Assembly: GCF_006704265.1 (NCBI RefSeq)
Contig: NZ_VIKA01000001.1
Coordinates: 38,201 to 102,200, forward strand
Reading direction: 5' to 3'
DNA from: Elioraea sp. Yellowstone
Lineage (GTDB): Bacteria > Pseudomonadota > Alphaproteobacteria > Acetobacterales > Acetobacteraceae
DNA: 64,000 bases
Positions 15,796 through 23,763 of the stretch are shown here, in pieces. The position numbers and the translations under genes were made by a program. Below the pieces are notes generated by a model. The model did not search any database, was not told where the DNA came from, and worked only from the letters and a program-made list of their open reading frames with translations. Within the stretch, counting starts at the first letter, position 1. Each line of letters begins with the position of its first letter.

Positions 15796-16212
15796 TCAGA
15801 AGTACTGCGTGTGGTCGGCCTTCATCGCCTTCTCGGCCAGGAACCAGCCGGGATCGACGATGCCGGCCGCCTCGGGCAGGAGGTCCGCCTCGGCCACGCC
15901 GAAGGTCGCGGCGGCGTAGCGGCAGCCGTGGAGCCCGACCCTCCCGGTGCGGCCGAGCATCCTCAGCCAGTCGGCGATCGCGGTCGGCTCGCCCTCGGCG
16001 GCAAGGCGGCCGCGCAGCCACTCCGCCTCGTCGGCGTGGCGCGGATCGACCTGGAGGGCCGCCGCGCCCCGGGCGGTGAGCGCACGCACCGCCCAGAGCA
16101 CGAACAGCATGTCCACCTGCACGCCCAGCCGCGCCTGGGTCCAGGCGAAGGTGAGTGGCGTGAGCAGCCGGTCGTAGGCGTCGTCGCGCACGACGATGGC
16201 GAGGCGCTGCAC
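15796..16212 (-). CDS. DsrE-like sulfur-relay family protein
   Basis: A 138-residue protein with the DsrE/DsrF-like fold pattern: an opening strand [27 protein letters not shown], the hydrophobic strand [13 protein letters not shown], and a late motif [15 protein letters not shown] whose Cys corresponds in position to the reactive cysteine of sulfur-carrier relatives. DsrE-family proteins shuttle persulfide sulfur or bind other small molecules; many are uncharacterised. It starts 10 bases after the TTC38-like gene, so the two are cotranscribed. No other sulfur-oxidation gene is in the window, so a role outside dissimilatory sulfur metabolism is likely. Confidence 0.65.
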   Translation of the reverse strand: MQRLAIVVRDDAYDRLLTPLTFAWTQARLGVQVDMLFVLWAVRALTARGAAALQVDPRHADEAEWLRGRLAAEGEPTAIADWLRMLGRTGRVGLHGCRYAAATFGVAEADLLPEAAGIVDPGWFLAEKAMKADHTQYF

Positions 16213-16222
16213 GGCTTCCTCC

Positions 16223-17551
16223 TCAGGCGACGAGCCGGGGCGTTTCGGCGCGGTTCGCGAAGAGCCGCGCGAGCGGGCTCTCGGGCCGCGTGTCGAGCCG
16301 CTCCGCCGCCAGCGCCGCGGCCAACGCCGTGTTGCCCGAGCGGAACGCCGCCTCGATCAGCGTCAGGTCGAGCACGTCGCGCTGCGCATGGCTGCCGCCG
16401 AAGCGGTGCGCGATTGAGCGGATCGGGCGCAGCAGATTGACGGCGGTCGCATGGTCGCCGTCGCCGAAGGCGAGGACCGCGCGGCATGCATCGTGACCGA
16501 CATCGCGCGTGAACATCGCGTTGTCGTCGTCGCGCGCCATCGCCTGCTTCTGCGCCGCGATCACCGCGACGGCCGCATCACGCCTGCCGGCGCCGACGAA
16601 CGCCATCACGGCGTGCAGGTCGTTGAAGGCGTACGTGCCGGCAGTCGCGATCGGCGCCCAGTTGTCGGCCACCGCCTTCCAGCGATCGCCGACATCGACA
16701 CCGCGCAGATGGAGCCGCCAGAGCAGCGCCGCGGCATCCACCATGTCGAGCACCACGCCCGACTTCGCGCCGTAGATCTCGGTATCGAACAGGTGCAGCA
16801 CCGCGTCGATGTCGCCCTGGTCGAAGTGGTAGAGGGCGAGATGCCACCAGTTGTGCACCTTGAAGAAGGAGTCGCCCGCCCAGCCATCTGGATTGGCGGT
16901 CATCCAGGCGATGCCGTCGCTGGTGCGGTTCTGCATCTCCAGCACATGCGCGACCGCGTGCTGGGACCAGCCGTCGCGTGGCTCGAGCTCGACGCCGCGG
17001 CGCCCTGCGGCCTCGGCGCGCGCGTAGTCGCCGGTCTCCTCGAGACCGAAGGCATGCATGCCGAGGATCGAGTGGTAGCCGGGCATGGTGCTATCCCAGG
17101 CCGGCAGTGCGCGCGCGATGCGGTCGCGCAGCATCCGCGAATGGCCGGTGAAGAAGTCGATCTGGTGGCCGGCGAGCAGGGCGAGCGCATCGCGCGGCGC
17201 CTCGACCGTGACATCCTCCAGCACACGGCTTGCCTGGTGCCAGCGCCCCTCGATCAGGTGCCCGATCGCCTCGACATGGCCACGTTCGCGCAGCGTCCCG
17301 GCGGTCGCGGCCGCGGCCCGGTGGGACTCGCGCGCGACCGGGATGCCGGCGGGCTCGGTGCCGAGCAGATGCAGCCAGGCACGCAGCGCATGCGCCATCG
17401 CGAAGCCAGAGGCCGCGGCGATCGCCCTGTCGACGCTCGCGACCGGATCGGCGCGGTAGCATTGCAGTTCGGCCAGCGCCTGCTCGAAGTGGTCGAGGCT
17501 TTCCGCAGTGGCCCCCGTGACGGCGAGACCGCGACGATCGATCGTGCTCAT
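16223..17551 (-). CDS. TPR protein of the TTC38 type
   Basis: A 442-residue cytoplasmic helical-repeat protein. It matches the pattern of the TTC38 family, found from bacteria to animals and without known function: [11 protein letters not shown] early, [31 protein letters not shown], then [15 protein letters not shown] and [14 protein letters not shown]. The repeated His/Trp motifs in the middle are family hallmarks. No signal peptide or membrane segment is seen. It is first in the operon with the DsrE-like protein, hydrolase and secreted TPR gene, and it faces a divergent TolB-TPR gene across a 172-base region rich in dyads. Confidence 0.82.
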   Translation of the reverse strand: MSTIDRRGLAVTGATAESLDHFEQALAELQCYRADPVASVDRAIAAASGFAMAHALRAWLHLLGTEPAGIPVARESHRAAAATAGTLRERGHVEAIGHLIEGRWHQASRVLEDVTVEAPRDALALLAGHQIDFFTGHSRMLRDRIARALPAWDSTMPGYHSILGMHAFGLEETGDYARAEAAGRRGVELEPRDGWSQHAVAHVLEMQNRTSDGIAWMTANPDGWAGDSFFKVHNWWHLALYHFDQGDIDAVLHLFDTEIYGAKSGVVLDMVDAAALLWRLHLRGVDVGDRWKAVADNWAPIATAGTYAFNDLHAVMAFVGAGRRDAAVAVIAAQKQAMARDDDNAMFTRDVGHDACRAVLAFGDGDHATAVNLLRPIRSIAHRFGGSHAQRDVLDLTLIEAAFRSGNTALAAALAAERLDTRPESPLARLFANRAETPRLVA

Positions 17552-17624
17552 GTTGCAGCTCCGTTTCCGTTGTTTCCGCCGGGAACGATCGCGGCGTCCC
17601 GCCGCGTCGTCCTGAATCGAAGGG

Positions 17625-17666
17625 CGTGAGGTCGGGCCTCACGACGTAAGGCGCGCTTCCCTCACG
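17625..17666. promoter_or_regulatory. Three CGTGAGG/CCTCACG elements in the divergent TPR region
   Basis: CGTGAGG at 17625-17631 and CCTCACG at 17637-17643 form a perfect 7-base-arm dyad with a 5-base centre. A third copy, CCTCACG, lies at 17660-17666, 23 bases after the second, close to two helical turns. This looks like a multi-site operator between divergent genes. Confidence 0.45.
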
Positions 17667-17681
17667 TGGCCGGTTCGACTA

Positions 17682-17700
17682 TTCCACGCCGGCGGTGGAA
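17682..17700. promoter_or_regulatory. TTCCAC-N7-GTGGAA dyad upstream of the TolB-TPR gene
   Basis: Perfect 6-base arms (17682-17687 and 17695-17700) around GCCGGCG, ending 23 bases before the ATG at 17724. Position and shape fit a repressor site for the TolB-TPR gene. Confidence 0.45.
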
Positions 17701-17723
17701 CCTCGGATGGCGAAAGGCTCGAC

Positions 17724-19571
17724 ATGACCACCACGCGAGGAGAGAGCCATCGCAGCCCGCTGCTGGCGGTGCTGCCCTTCGCCGCGCCCGGGGTGAGCGG
17801 GACGGATGCGCTGATCGCCCAGGGGCTGCACGAGGATGTCTGCGGCGAGCTCTCGCGGTTCCGCGCCTTCGCCGTGATCTCGCCGACCTCGGCCGCTTCG
17901 GTCGCCGACCGTGCAGATACCGAGATCGGCGCCGCACTCGGTGCGACGCATGTGCTGCGCGGCCGGCTGCGGCGTGCCGGGGAGTTGCTGGAGGTCTCGG
18001 CGAGCCTCAGCGACTGCGCGGACGCGCGGCACCTCTGGACGGAGCGGCTCGCCGCGCCGGCGGAGGCGTTCTTCGCGCTGCAGGAGGGCATCGTGGCCCG
18101 GATCGCCGCCACCCTGGCCGCGCAGCTGGAGGAGACCGTTCTGGCCGAGGCGCGCCGGCGCCCGACCGAGAGCCTCGCCGCCTATGCGCTGACCGTGCGC
18201 GGGCTCGCCAAGCTGCGCGAGGCCACGCTCGCGGCCGACGGGGAGGCGCGCGGCCTGTTCACGCGTGCGCTCGAGCTCGACCCCACCTATGCGCGTGCGC
18301 ATGGCGGCATGGCGCTGTCCTACTTCAATGAATGGAGCTGTGCCTTCTGGACGCGGTTCTACGACAATGCATGCTTGGCCTATGCCCACGCGCATCGCGC
18401 GCTCGGCCTTGATGATCGCGATGCGATGCTGCACCTCGTGATCGCCAAGGTGCAGCTGTTCCGGCGCGAATACGAGCAGGCGTCATGGTATCTCGACCGG
18501 GCCCTTGCGCTCTCCCCGAACGATGCGGATCTGCTGGTCCAGATCGCGAACGCCGAGACCTTCCTCGGGCGGCCGGAGGCGGCGGTCGCGCACATCGCGA
18601 AGGCGATGCGACTCAATCCCTACCATCCGAACATCTACTACATCCATGCCGCGATGGCGCATCTGTTCGCGGGCGACGTCGCGACCGCGCTCGCGTTCGG
18701 TGCTCGGAACGACGGCCTGCCCTTCGTCGATGCACCGGCGTTCCTGGCGATCGCCTATGCCCATGCCGGGCGGATGGAGGAGGGGCTGCGCGCGCTCGCC
18801 GAGTACCGCGCGGCGTTCCGTGAGCGCATCACCTTCGACCGCGAGCCGGCGCCGGGCGAGCCCGCGCGCTGGATGCTGGAGATCAACCCGTTCCGGCGCG
18901 CGCAGGACGTCGCGCTGCTGCGCGAGGGGTTCCGACTGCTCGGCGAGCCGATCGACGCGCCCGGGCCCGTGGTGTTGCCGGTGCTGGCCGATGCGCCGGA
19001 CCTGTCCGGCCCGGTGGCCGAGCCGCTGCTCGCGCGTGCGGGCGAGGGCTGGATCGCGGACTACGAAGGGCGGCGCGCGGTGCTGCCCGATCTCAAGGGC
19101 CTGCACGACATCCGCCGCTTGCTCGATCGGCCGGGGGAGGAGATCCACTGCCTCGATCTCGCTGGCCGCGAGGATGACGCGTTCCGAGGCGAGGCCGTGC
19201 TGGACGATGCTGCGCGCCAGTCACTCAAGGAGCGCATCCGAGACCTGCAGCAGGAGATCGCTGAGGCGGAGGACATGAACGATCCTGGCCGGGCGGAGCG
19301 GGCGCGCGCGGAACTCGAGCGGTTGATCGAGATGCTGTCCAAGGCGCTGGGTCTGGGCGGGCGCGGACGGCTTCTCGGCGACGCGGCCGAGCGCGCGCGC
19401 ACCGCCGTCACTTGGCGCATCCGCCACGCGGTGCGGCGGATCGAGGCGGCGCACCCGGACCTGGGACGCCATCTCGCCAACAGCCTGCGCACCGGGCTGT
19501 TCTGCGTCTATCGGCCGGAACGGGCGCTGCGCTGGCGCTTCGAGGAGCACACGACGGCGTCGCCCGCCTGA
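17724..19571 (+). CDS. TolB-like N-domain plus TPR protein with a signalling-type C-terminal module
   Basis: A 615-residue protein in three parts. Residues about 10-130 form a TolB-like/FlgO-like nucleotide-binding-fold domain (LLAVLPFAAPG, then LGATHVLRGRLRRAGELLEVSASL, LWTERL), the module often preceding TPRs in adenylate-cyclase-like and SARP-like regulators. Residues about 150-400 are TPRs (ALELDPTYARAHGGMALSY, ASWYLDRALALSPNDADLLVQIANAETFLGRPEAA). Residues about 437-610 carry LPDLKGLHDIRRLLDRPGEEIHCLDL and AERARTAVTWRIRHAVRRI, a C-terminal module I recognise from bacterial ATPase/LuxR-type signalling proteins. No DNA-binding or cyclase domain is present, so it is probably a partner or sensor rather than a direct regulator. 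It is divergent from the TTC38-like operon. Confidence 0.78.
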   Translation: MTTTRGESHRSPLLAVLPFAAPGVSGTDALIAQGLHEDVCGELSRFRAFAVISPTSAASVADRADTEIGAALGATHVLRGRLRRAGELLEVSASLSDCADARHLWTERLAAPAEAFFALQEGIVARIAATLAAQLEETVLAEARRRPTESLAAYALTVRGLAKLREATLAADGEARGLFTRALELDPTYARAHGGMALSYFNEWSCAFWTRFYDNACLAYAHAHRALGLDDRDAMLHLVIAKVQLFRREYEQASWYLDRALALSPNDADLLVQIANAETFLGRPEAAVAHIAKAMRLNPYHPNIYYIHAAMAHLFAGDVATALAFGARNDGLPFVDAPAFLAIAYAHAGRMEEGLRALAEYRAAFRERITFDREPAPGEPARWMLEINPFRRAQDVALLREGFRLLGEPIDAPGPVVLPVLADAPDLSGPVAEPLLARAGEGWIADYEGRRAVLPDLKGLHDIRRLLDRPGEEIHCLDLAGREDDAFRGEAVLDDAARQSLKERIRDLQQEIAEAEDMNDPGRAERARAELERLIEMLSKALGLGGRGRLLGDAAERARTAVTWRIRHAVRRIEAAHPDLGRHLANSLRTGLFCVYRPERALRWRFEEHTTASPA

Positions 19572-19638
19572 CGCGCGCTCGGCAGGCTGAGCGATCGTGA
19601 AAGAGCCGGGAGAGCAACGAGGCCCCGGCGCGGACGGC

Positions 19639-20844
19639 CTACCCGGGCTTGCCGTCCGGCCGCGGCGTGAGCAGCATCGGCGCGAAGGCGACGAGATAGA
19701 GCGCAAACGCCGCGATCCAGGCCGCGCCGGCGACCGCGAGCGCGGCCGCGTAAGGCATGAGCTCTCCCCCGAAGGCGCGCGCGAGTGCGGCGATCGGGAT
19801 CAGCACGTAGGCCGCGACCGCGAGCGGCGGCGCGACGAGATCGCGCCCGGTGTGGCCGAGCGTGGCCCGCGTCATCACCGCCATGATCATCAGTGCGATC
19901 CCGCCCGCCGCCTGCAGATGCAGCCAGGCAGCCGCCCAGGACATGCCGGCAAGCAGGAACGCGGCCTTGGTGGCGAGCGCTGCCGGCACCAGAAGATAGG
20001 CCAGATGCAGCACCCAGAGGATCGGCTGGCCGAGTGTGGCGAGGCCATGCCAGCGTGCGAGGCGCGCGAGCGTGGCGACGGCGGCGAGTGCGGCGATCAC
20101 GCCGGCGGCAGGCGAGCCCGGCGTCACCAGGTCCCCCAGAACGACGGCGCCGAGCGCGATCATCCCCGCGCGATCGATCCAGGGAAAGGGGGGCGAGTCC
20201 AGCGCAAGGCCGGCGCGCCGCAGAGCGTTCAGCGTGAACGAGGGAACGATCCGCCCCCCGATCAGCCCGACCAGGGCGAGGGCGATGTTGAGCGACAGGA
20301 GCTGACCCGTGGCGAAGGTGTCGTCGGTCCAGCCTGCCACTTCGGCGAGCATCAGCACGTCGCCGCCCCAGAACACCAGGATCAGCGCCGGCGGGCCATA
20401 GAGCCGCGGCGCGCCGGCCTTTACCAGCGCCGGAAGCACGGTGAGCAGCAGGGCGGGCAGCGGCAGGAGCGCGATCGCGGCGGCCGTCGGCACCGGCACG
20501 GGCGAACCCGGCAGCAGCACGAGCCGCGCGGCCAGGAACAGCGTCACCAGCAGGACGAGCGGTCCGCCGGCATAGCCGCGCCGGCCGGTCCAGTTCGGCA
20601 CGGCCGTGAGCACGAAGCCCGAGATCGCCGCGCCGACGAAGCCCGCGATCATCTCGTGCGCGTGCCAGCGCGCGATCGGCAGCGGGCCATCGGGCAGCAC
20701 CGCGCCGTGCAGCGCGGCGATCCAGACCAGCATCGCGATCACCGCCCAGACCCCGGCGAACAGGAAGAAGGGGCGGAAGCCGTGGCGGAACAGGGCGATG
20801 CTCGGCCCGGCGTCGCGACGACGGAGTTGCTCAACGGCGATCAT
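19639..20844 (-). CDS. nnrS: NnrS family haem-copper membrane protein
   Basis: A 401-residue protein with about twelve transmembrane helices. NnrS features include the N-terminal FRHGFRPFFLFAGVWAV, RWHAHEMIAGFVGAAISGFVLTAVPNWTGR, and the later IGGRIVPSFTLNALRRAG and LHLQAAGGIALMIMAVMTRATLGHTGR. NnrS proteins bind haem and copper and protect cells during nitric-oxide stress. The ATG at 20844 gives MIAVEQLRR; the upstream in-frame start at 20904 lies deep inside the carbonic anhydrase gene and is unlikely. The gene overlaps carbonic anhydrase by 14 bases and ends the nar operon, consistent with NO arising from nitrite during nitrate respiration. Confidence 0.9.
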   Translation of the reverse strand: MIAVEQLRRRDAGPSIALFRHGFRPFFLFAGVWAVIAMLVWIAALHGAVLPDGPLPIARWHAHEMIAGFVGAAISGFVLTAVPNWTGRRGYAGGPLVLLVTLFLAARLVLLPGSPVPVPTAAAIALLPLPALLLTVLPALVKAGAPRLYGPPALILVFWGGDVLMLAEVAGWTDDTFATGQLLSLNIALALVGLIGGRIVPSFTLNALRRAGLALDSPPFPWIDRAGMIALGAVVLGDLVTPGSPAAGVIAALAAVATLARLARWHGLATLGQPILWVLHLAYLLVPAALATKAAFLLAGMSWAAAWLHLQAAGGIALMIMAVMTRATLGHTGRDLVAPPLAVAAYVLIPIAALARAFGGELMPYAAALAVAGAAWIAAFALYLVAFAPMLLTPRPDGKPG

Positions 20845-21526
20845 GGCATCCCCCCACCGCTGCGCGGGGCAGCCCGGCCGCGTCGATCTGGCGGAACGGT
20901 CCATGCGGGCTCTCGGCGGCCATCAGCACACCCCAAGTGAAGTCGAAGTACCAGCCGTGCAGCGCGAGCCGGTCGGCCGCAACCCGCTCGGCGATCCAGG
21001 GATAGGTCATCAGGTTGCGGAGGGAGACGAGCACCGAGGCCCGCTCAGCGTAGCGGGCGAGCAGTGCGGGCTCGGCTTCCGTCACCAGGCTGCGCACCTC
21101 CTCGCGTGCCTCGGCCAGCAGCCCGACCCAACGCCCCATGAACTCGAAGCGCGGGTCGGCATCGCCATACTCCATGAGGCTGCGAACGCCGCCGCACATC
21201 GCATGGCCCAGCACGACGATATGGCCGACCTCGAGTCCCTTGACGCCGAACTCGAGCGCCGCCGAGACGCCGGCGAGCCGCCCATCCGGCATGTAGGGCG
21301 GCACGAGCGCGGCGACGTTGCGGATCACAAACAGATCGCCCGGTCCCGAGTCGGTAATCATGTGCGGGTCGGCACGGCTGTCACAGCAGCCGACCACCAT
21401 CACCTGCGGTCGCTGGCCCTCCCAGACGAGCTGATCGAACAGCGAGTGGTCGGTCTCGAAATAGGCGGCGCGAAAGCGCTCGAAGCCCTGCACCAGGCGG
21501 GTGAGCGCGGCATCGGGCGTGGTCAC
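20831..21526 (-). CDS. Beta-class carbonic anhydrase
   Basis: A 231-residue zinc enzyme interconverting CO2 and bicarbonate. The zinc ligands are visible: Cys47 in GCCDSRADP (with the Asp49-Arg51 dyad), His108 and Cys111 in LGHAMCGG. The length is normal for the class. It starts at GTG 21526, overlapping the isomerase stop by four bases (GTGA), so it is translationally coupled inside the nar operon. This position is unusual; supply of bicarbonate to anaplerotic carboxylases, or local pH balance during nitrate respiration, are possible reasons, both inferred. Confidence 0.93.
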   Translation of the reverse strand: MTTPDAALTRLVQGFERFRAAYFETDHSLFDQLVWEGQRPQVMVVGCCDSRADPHMITDSGPGDLFVIRNVAALVPPYMPDGRLAGVSAALEFGVKGLEVGHIVVLGHAMCGGVRSLMEYGDADPRFEFMGRWVGLLAEAREEVRSLVTEAEPALLARYAERASVLVSLRNLMTYPWIAERVAADRLALHGWYFDFTWGVLMAAESPHGPFRQIDAAGLPRAAVGGCHDRR

Positions 21527-22299
21527 TGCACCAAAGGCGTGGCAGCCCCTTCGAGTTCGATCCCCTCGATCCGCGCGCGGCCCGCGAGCACGGCGATGAA
21601 CTGGTGCACCGCACGGCGCCAGGAGGCATCGTGCAGGTAGCGCGCGACGGTGTCGCGCACGGCCTCGAAGGGCAGCTCGCACGGCTCGGCACGCTCGTGC
21701 AGCCAGAGGATGTGCATGCCGTAGCGGCTCTTCACCACCACCGGGCAGATCTGTCCGGGTGCGAGCGCGGCGAGGAAGGTCTCCACCTCCGGCACCAGGC
21801 TGCCGCGCGTCACCTGGCCGAGCCGGCCCCCGTCCTTGCCTGAGGGGCAGGCGGAATGTGCCTCAGCGAGCGGCGCGAAAAGCTCGCGGTCGGCCAGCAC
21901 CTGCGCGAGCAGCTCCTGCGCGCGCGCCTCGGCCGCCGCGCGCGCCTCCGTGTCCCCGGGATCGGCCGCGATCAGGATGTGGCTCGCCTCCCAGATCTCC
22001 CTGGTGCGGAAGCGGCTGCGGTTGGCCTCGTACCAGCGGCGCAGCGTCGCCTCGTCGGCCTCGGGCACCGTGATCGCCTGCTCGAGCAGCGCCTCGATCA
22101 TCGCCTCCTCGGGCAGGAGATCGCCGTCGGGCCCGGCCACGATGCCGCGCGCCTCGGCCTCGTCGAGCAGCAGCCGGCGGACGACCAGCGCGCGCGCCGC
22201 CTCCTGCCACGCTGCTTCCACGGAGGGCGCGGGATGGTGTTGCATCTCGGCGGCGATCTCGTGCTCGCCGATCACGGTGTCGTTGACACGGACGATCAT
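21523..22299 (-). CDS. Parvulin-type peptidyl-prolyl isomerase of the nar operon (PpiC/NifM-like)
   Basis: A 258-residue protein with an N-terminal helical chaperone-like part and a C-terminal parvulin domain (ASHILIAADPGDTEARAAAE, then DGGRLGQVTRGSLVPEVETFLAALAPGQICPVVVKSRYGMHILWLHER). No signal peptide is seen, so it is cytoplasmic like NifM. In several denitrifiers a gene of this kind directly follows narI and is thought to help fold or mature nitrate reductase. The ATG at 22299 follows narI by five bases. The unusual cysteine in ACPSGKDGG is also common in NifM-type relatives. Confidence 0.87.
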   Translation of the reverse strand: MIVRVNDTVIGEHEIAAEMQHHPAPSVEAAWQEAARALVVRRLLLDEAEARGIVAGPDGDLLPEEAMIEALLEQAITVPEADEATLRRWYEANRSRFRTREIWEASHILIAADPGDTEARAAAEARAQELLAQVLADRELFAPLAEAHSACPSGKDGGRLGQVTRGSLVPEVETFLAALAPGQICPVVVKSRYGMHILWLHERAEPCELPFEAVRDTVARYLHDASWRRAVHQFIAVLAGRARIEGIELEGAATPLVQ

Positions 22300-22304
22300 C
22301 GCGC

Positions 22305-23057
22305 TCACTCGGCCGCGGCAGGCCGCGGCGGCGGAACTGGGCCGGGGCGCCGCGTCGCGCCGCCACGCCGCCGTACGATCTGCCAGGAGCGGAACAGATA
22401 CCAGATCGGCGCCGAGAAGATGTGCACGAGCCGCGAGAAGGGTGTGAGCAGGAACAGCGTCATGCCCATCACCAGATGGAGCTGGAACGGCCAGTCGGCG
22501 CCGCGCACGTAGTCGGCCGCGCCGGCCCGGAAGGTGACGATGTGCTGCGCCCAGGTGGAGAGCTGGACCATCATCGAGCCGTCGCGGTGGCCGAGCGAGA
22601 ACGGCAGGGTGATGAGACCGAGGCAGAGCTGCGTCCAGAGCAGGACCAGGATCGCGATGTCGACGCCTGCGCTTGTCCGCCGGATGCGCGGGTCGTAGAG
22701 CCGGCGATGCAGCAGCAGCGTCAGGCCGATGAAGCAGATGGTGCCGAACACGCCGCCCAGCACGATCGCGATCATCTGCTTCTGCTGCACGGTGATCACG
22801 TGCTCGTAGAGCCAGTGCGGGGTGAGCAGGCCGAACAGGTGGCCGAAGAAGATCGCCAGGATGCCGATGTGGAACATGTTCGAGCCCCAGCGGAGCTGGC
22901 GCGCGCGCAGCAGCTGGCTCGAGCCCGACCGCCAGGTGTACTGGTCGCGGTCGAAACGGATCAGGCTGCCGACGAGGAACACGCCGGCGCAGAGATAGGG
23001 GTAGATGCCGAACAGGAAGTCGTGCAGGTAGTCGGTGAAGACATCCCATGCGCCCAT
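22305..23057 (-). CDS. narI: Respiratory nitrate reductase gamma subunit NarI
   Basis: A 250-residue membrane cytochrome b with five transmembrane helices that oxidises quinol on the periplasmic side and passes electrons to NarH. The start MGAWDVFTDYLHDFLFGIYPYLC, the FHIGILAIFFGHLFGL segment (haem-binding His) and the late QLHLVMGMTLFLLTPFSRLVH (haem ligands and quinol site) are diagnostic. GGAGG precedes the ATG at 23057. It follows narJ by 16 bases. Confidence 0.96.
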   Translation of the reverse strand: MGAWDVFTDYLHDFLFGIYPYLCAGVFLVGSLIRFDRDQYTWRSGSSQLLRARQLRWGSNMFHIGILAIFFGHLFGLLTPHWLYEHVITVQQKQMIAIVLGGVFGTICFIGLTLLLHRRLYDPRIRRTSAGVDIAILVLLWTQLCLGLITLPFSLGHRDGSMMVQLSTWAQHIVTFRAGAADYVRGADWPFQLHLVMGMTLFLLTPFSRLVHIFSAPIWYLFRSWQIVRRRGGATRRPGPVPPPRPAAAE

Positions 23058-23073
23058 GGCGCGATCCTCCGTC

Positions 23074-23763
23074 TCAGCCCTTCGCCGCCGCGCGCGTGGC
23101 ACGCAGCCGCTTGATCATTGCTGCCACCCTGGCCCGCGCGCTCTCGCGGTCAGGATCGTTCCCGGGACCGAAGGTGACCGGCACATCCTCCCACTCCCGG
23201 TCCATCTGCTCAGGGTCGTCGTCCTCGGGGTCGGCCTTCGCCTGCGGCGTCGCGCCGGCTTCCGCCATCGCCGCGGCGATCACCGCGGCATAGGCGCGCG
23301 CATCCGCCGTACCGCGCCCGGCGAGCCGCGCATGCAGCCGGTCGAGGATCGGCAGCGCCTGGCCGAGCAGCTCGCACGCAAGCGCAGGCGGGGCGATCGC
23401 GAGGAACTCGAGGAACAGCGGCAGGTAGTCGGGCAGCTCGTTGGTATCGGGCACGTAGCCCGCCGACTGATAGGCCTCGATCAGCGCCACCATGGCGGGG
23501 CCACGATTGCGCGCATCGCCATGCACGTGCTCGAACAGGTGGAGCGAGCAGGACCGGCCGCGGTCGAACAGCGCCGAGTACGCCTCCTGCCGGTCGAGCA
23601 GGTCACCCATCCCGAGGCGTCGGCAGAGCCTTGCGAGGGCGGCGGCATGGCGCGGCGCGAAGCCCTCCGTGCCGAGCGCGGCCGTGATCTCCGGCAAGGC
23701 GCCGCGCAGCGCCTCGTCGGGGTAGTGCAGCAGCGCCGAGAGGATGCGGAAGCGTCGGTTCAT
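23074..23763 (-). CDS. narJ: Nitrate reductase molybdenum-cofactor assembly chaperone NarJ
   Basis: A 229-residue cytoplasmic chaperone needed to insert the molybdenum cofactor and an FeS cluster into NarG before membrane attachment. Family marks are ILSALLHYPDE at the start, SLHLFEHVHGDARNRGPAMVALIEAYQSAGY and NELPDYLPLFLEFLA. The C-terminal segment has DREWEDVPVTFG, common in alphaproteobacterial NarJ. Its ATG overlaps the narH stop by four bases (ATGA). Confidence 0.95.
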   Translation of the reverse strand: MNRRFRILSALLHYPDEALRGALPEITAALGTEGFAPRHAAALARLCRRLGMGDLLDRQEAYSALFDRGRSCSLHLFEHVHGDARNRGPAMVALIEAYQSAGYVPDTNELPDYLPLFLEFLAIAPPALACELLGQALPILDRLHARLAGRGTADARAYAAVIAAAMAEAGATPQAKADPEDDDPEQMDREWEDVPVTFGPGNDPDRESARARVAAMIKRLRATRAAAKG

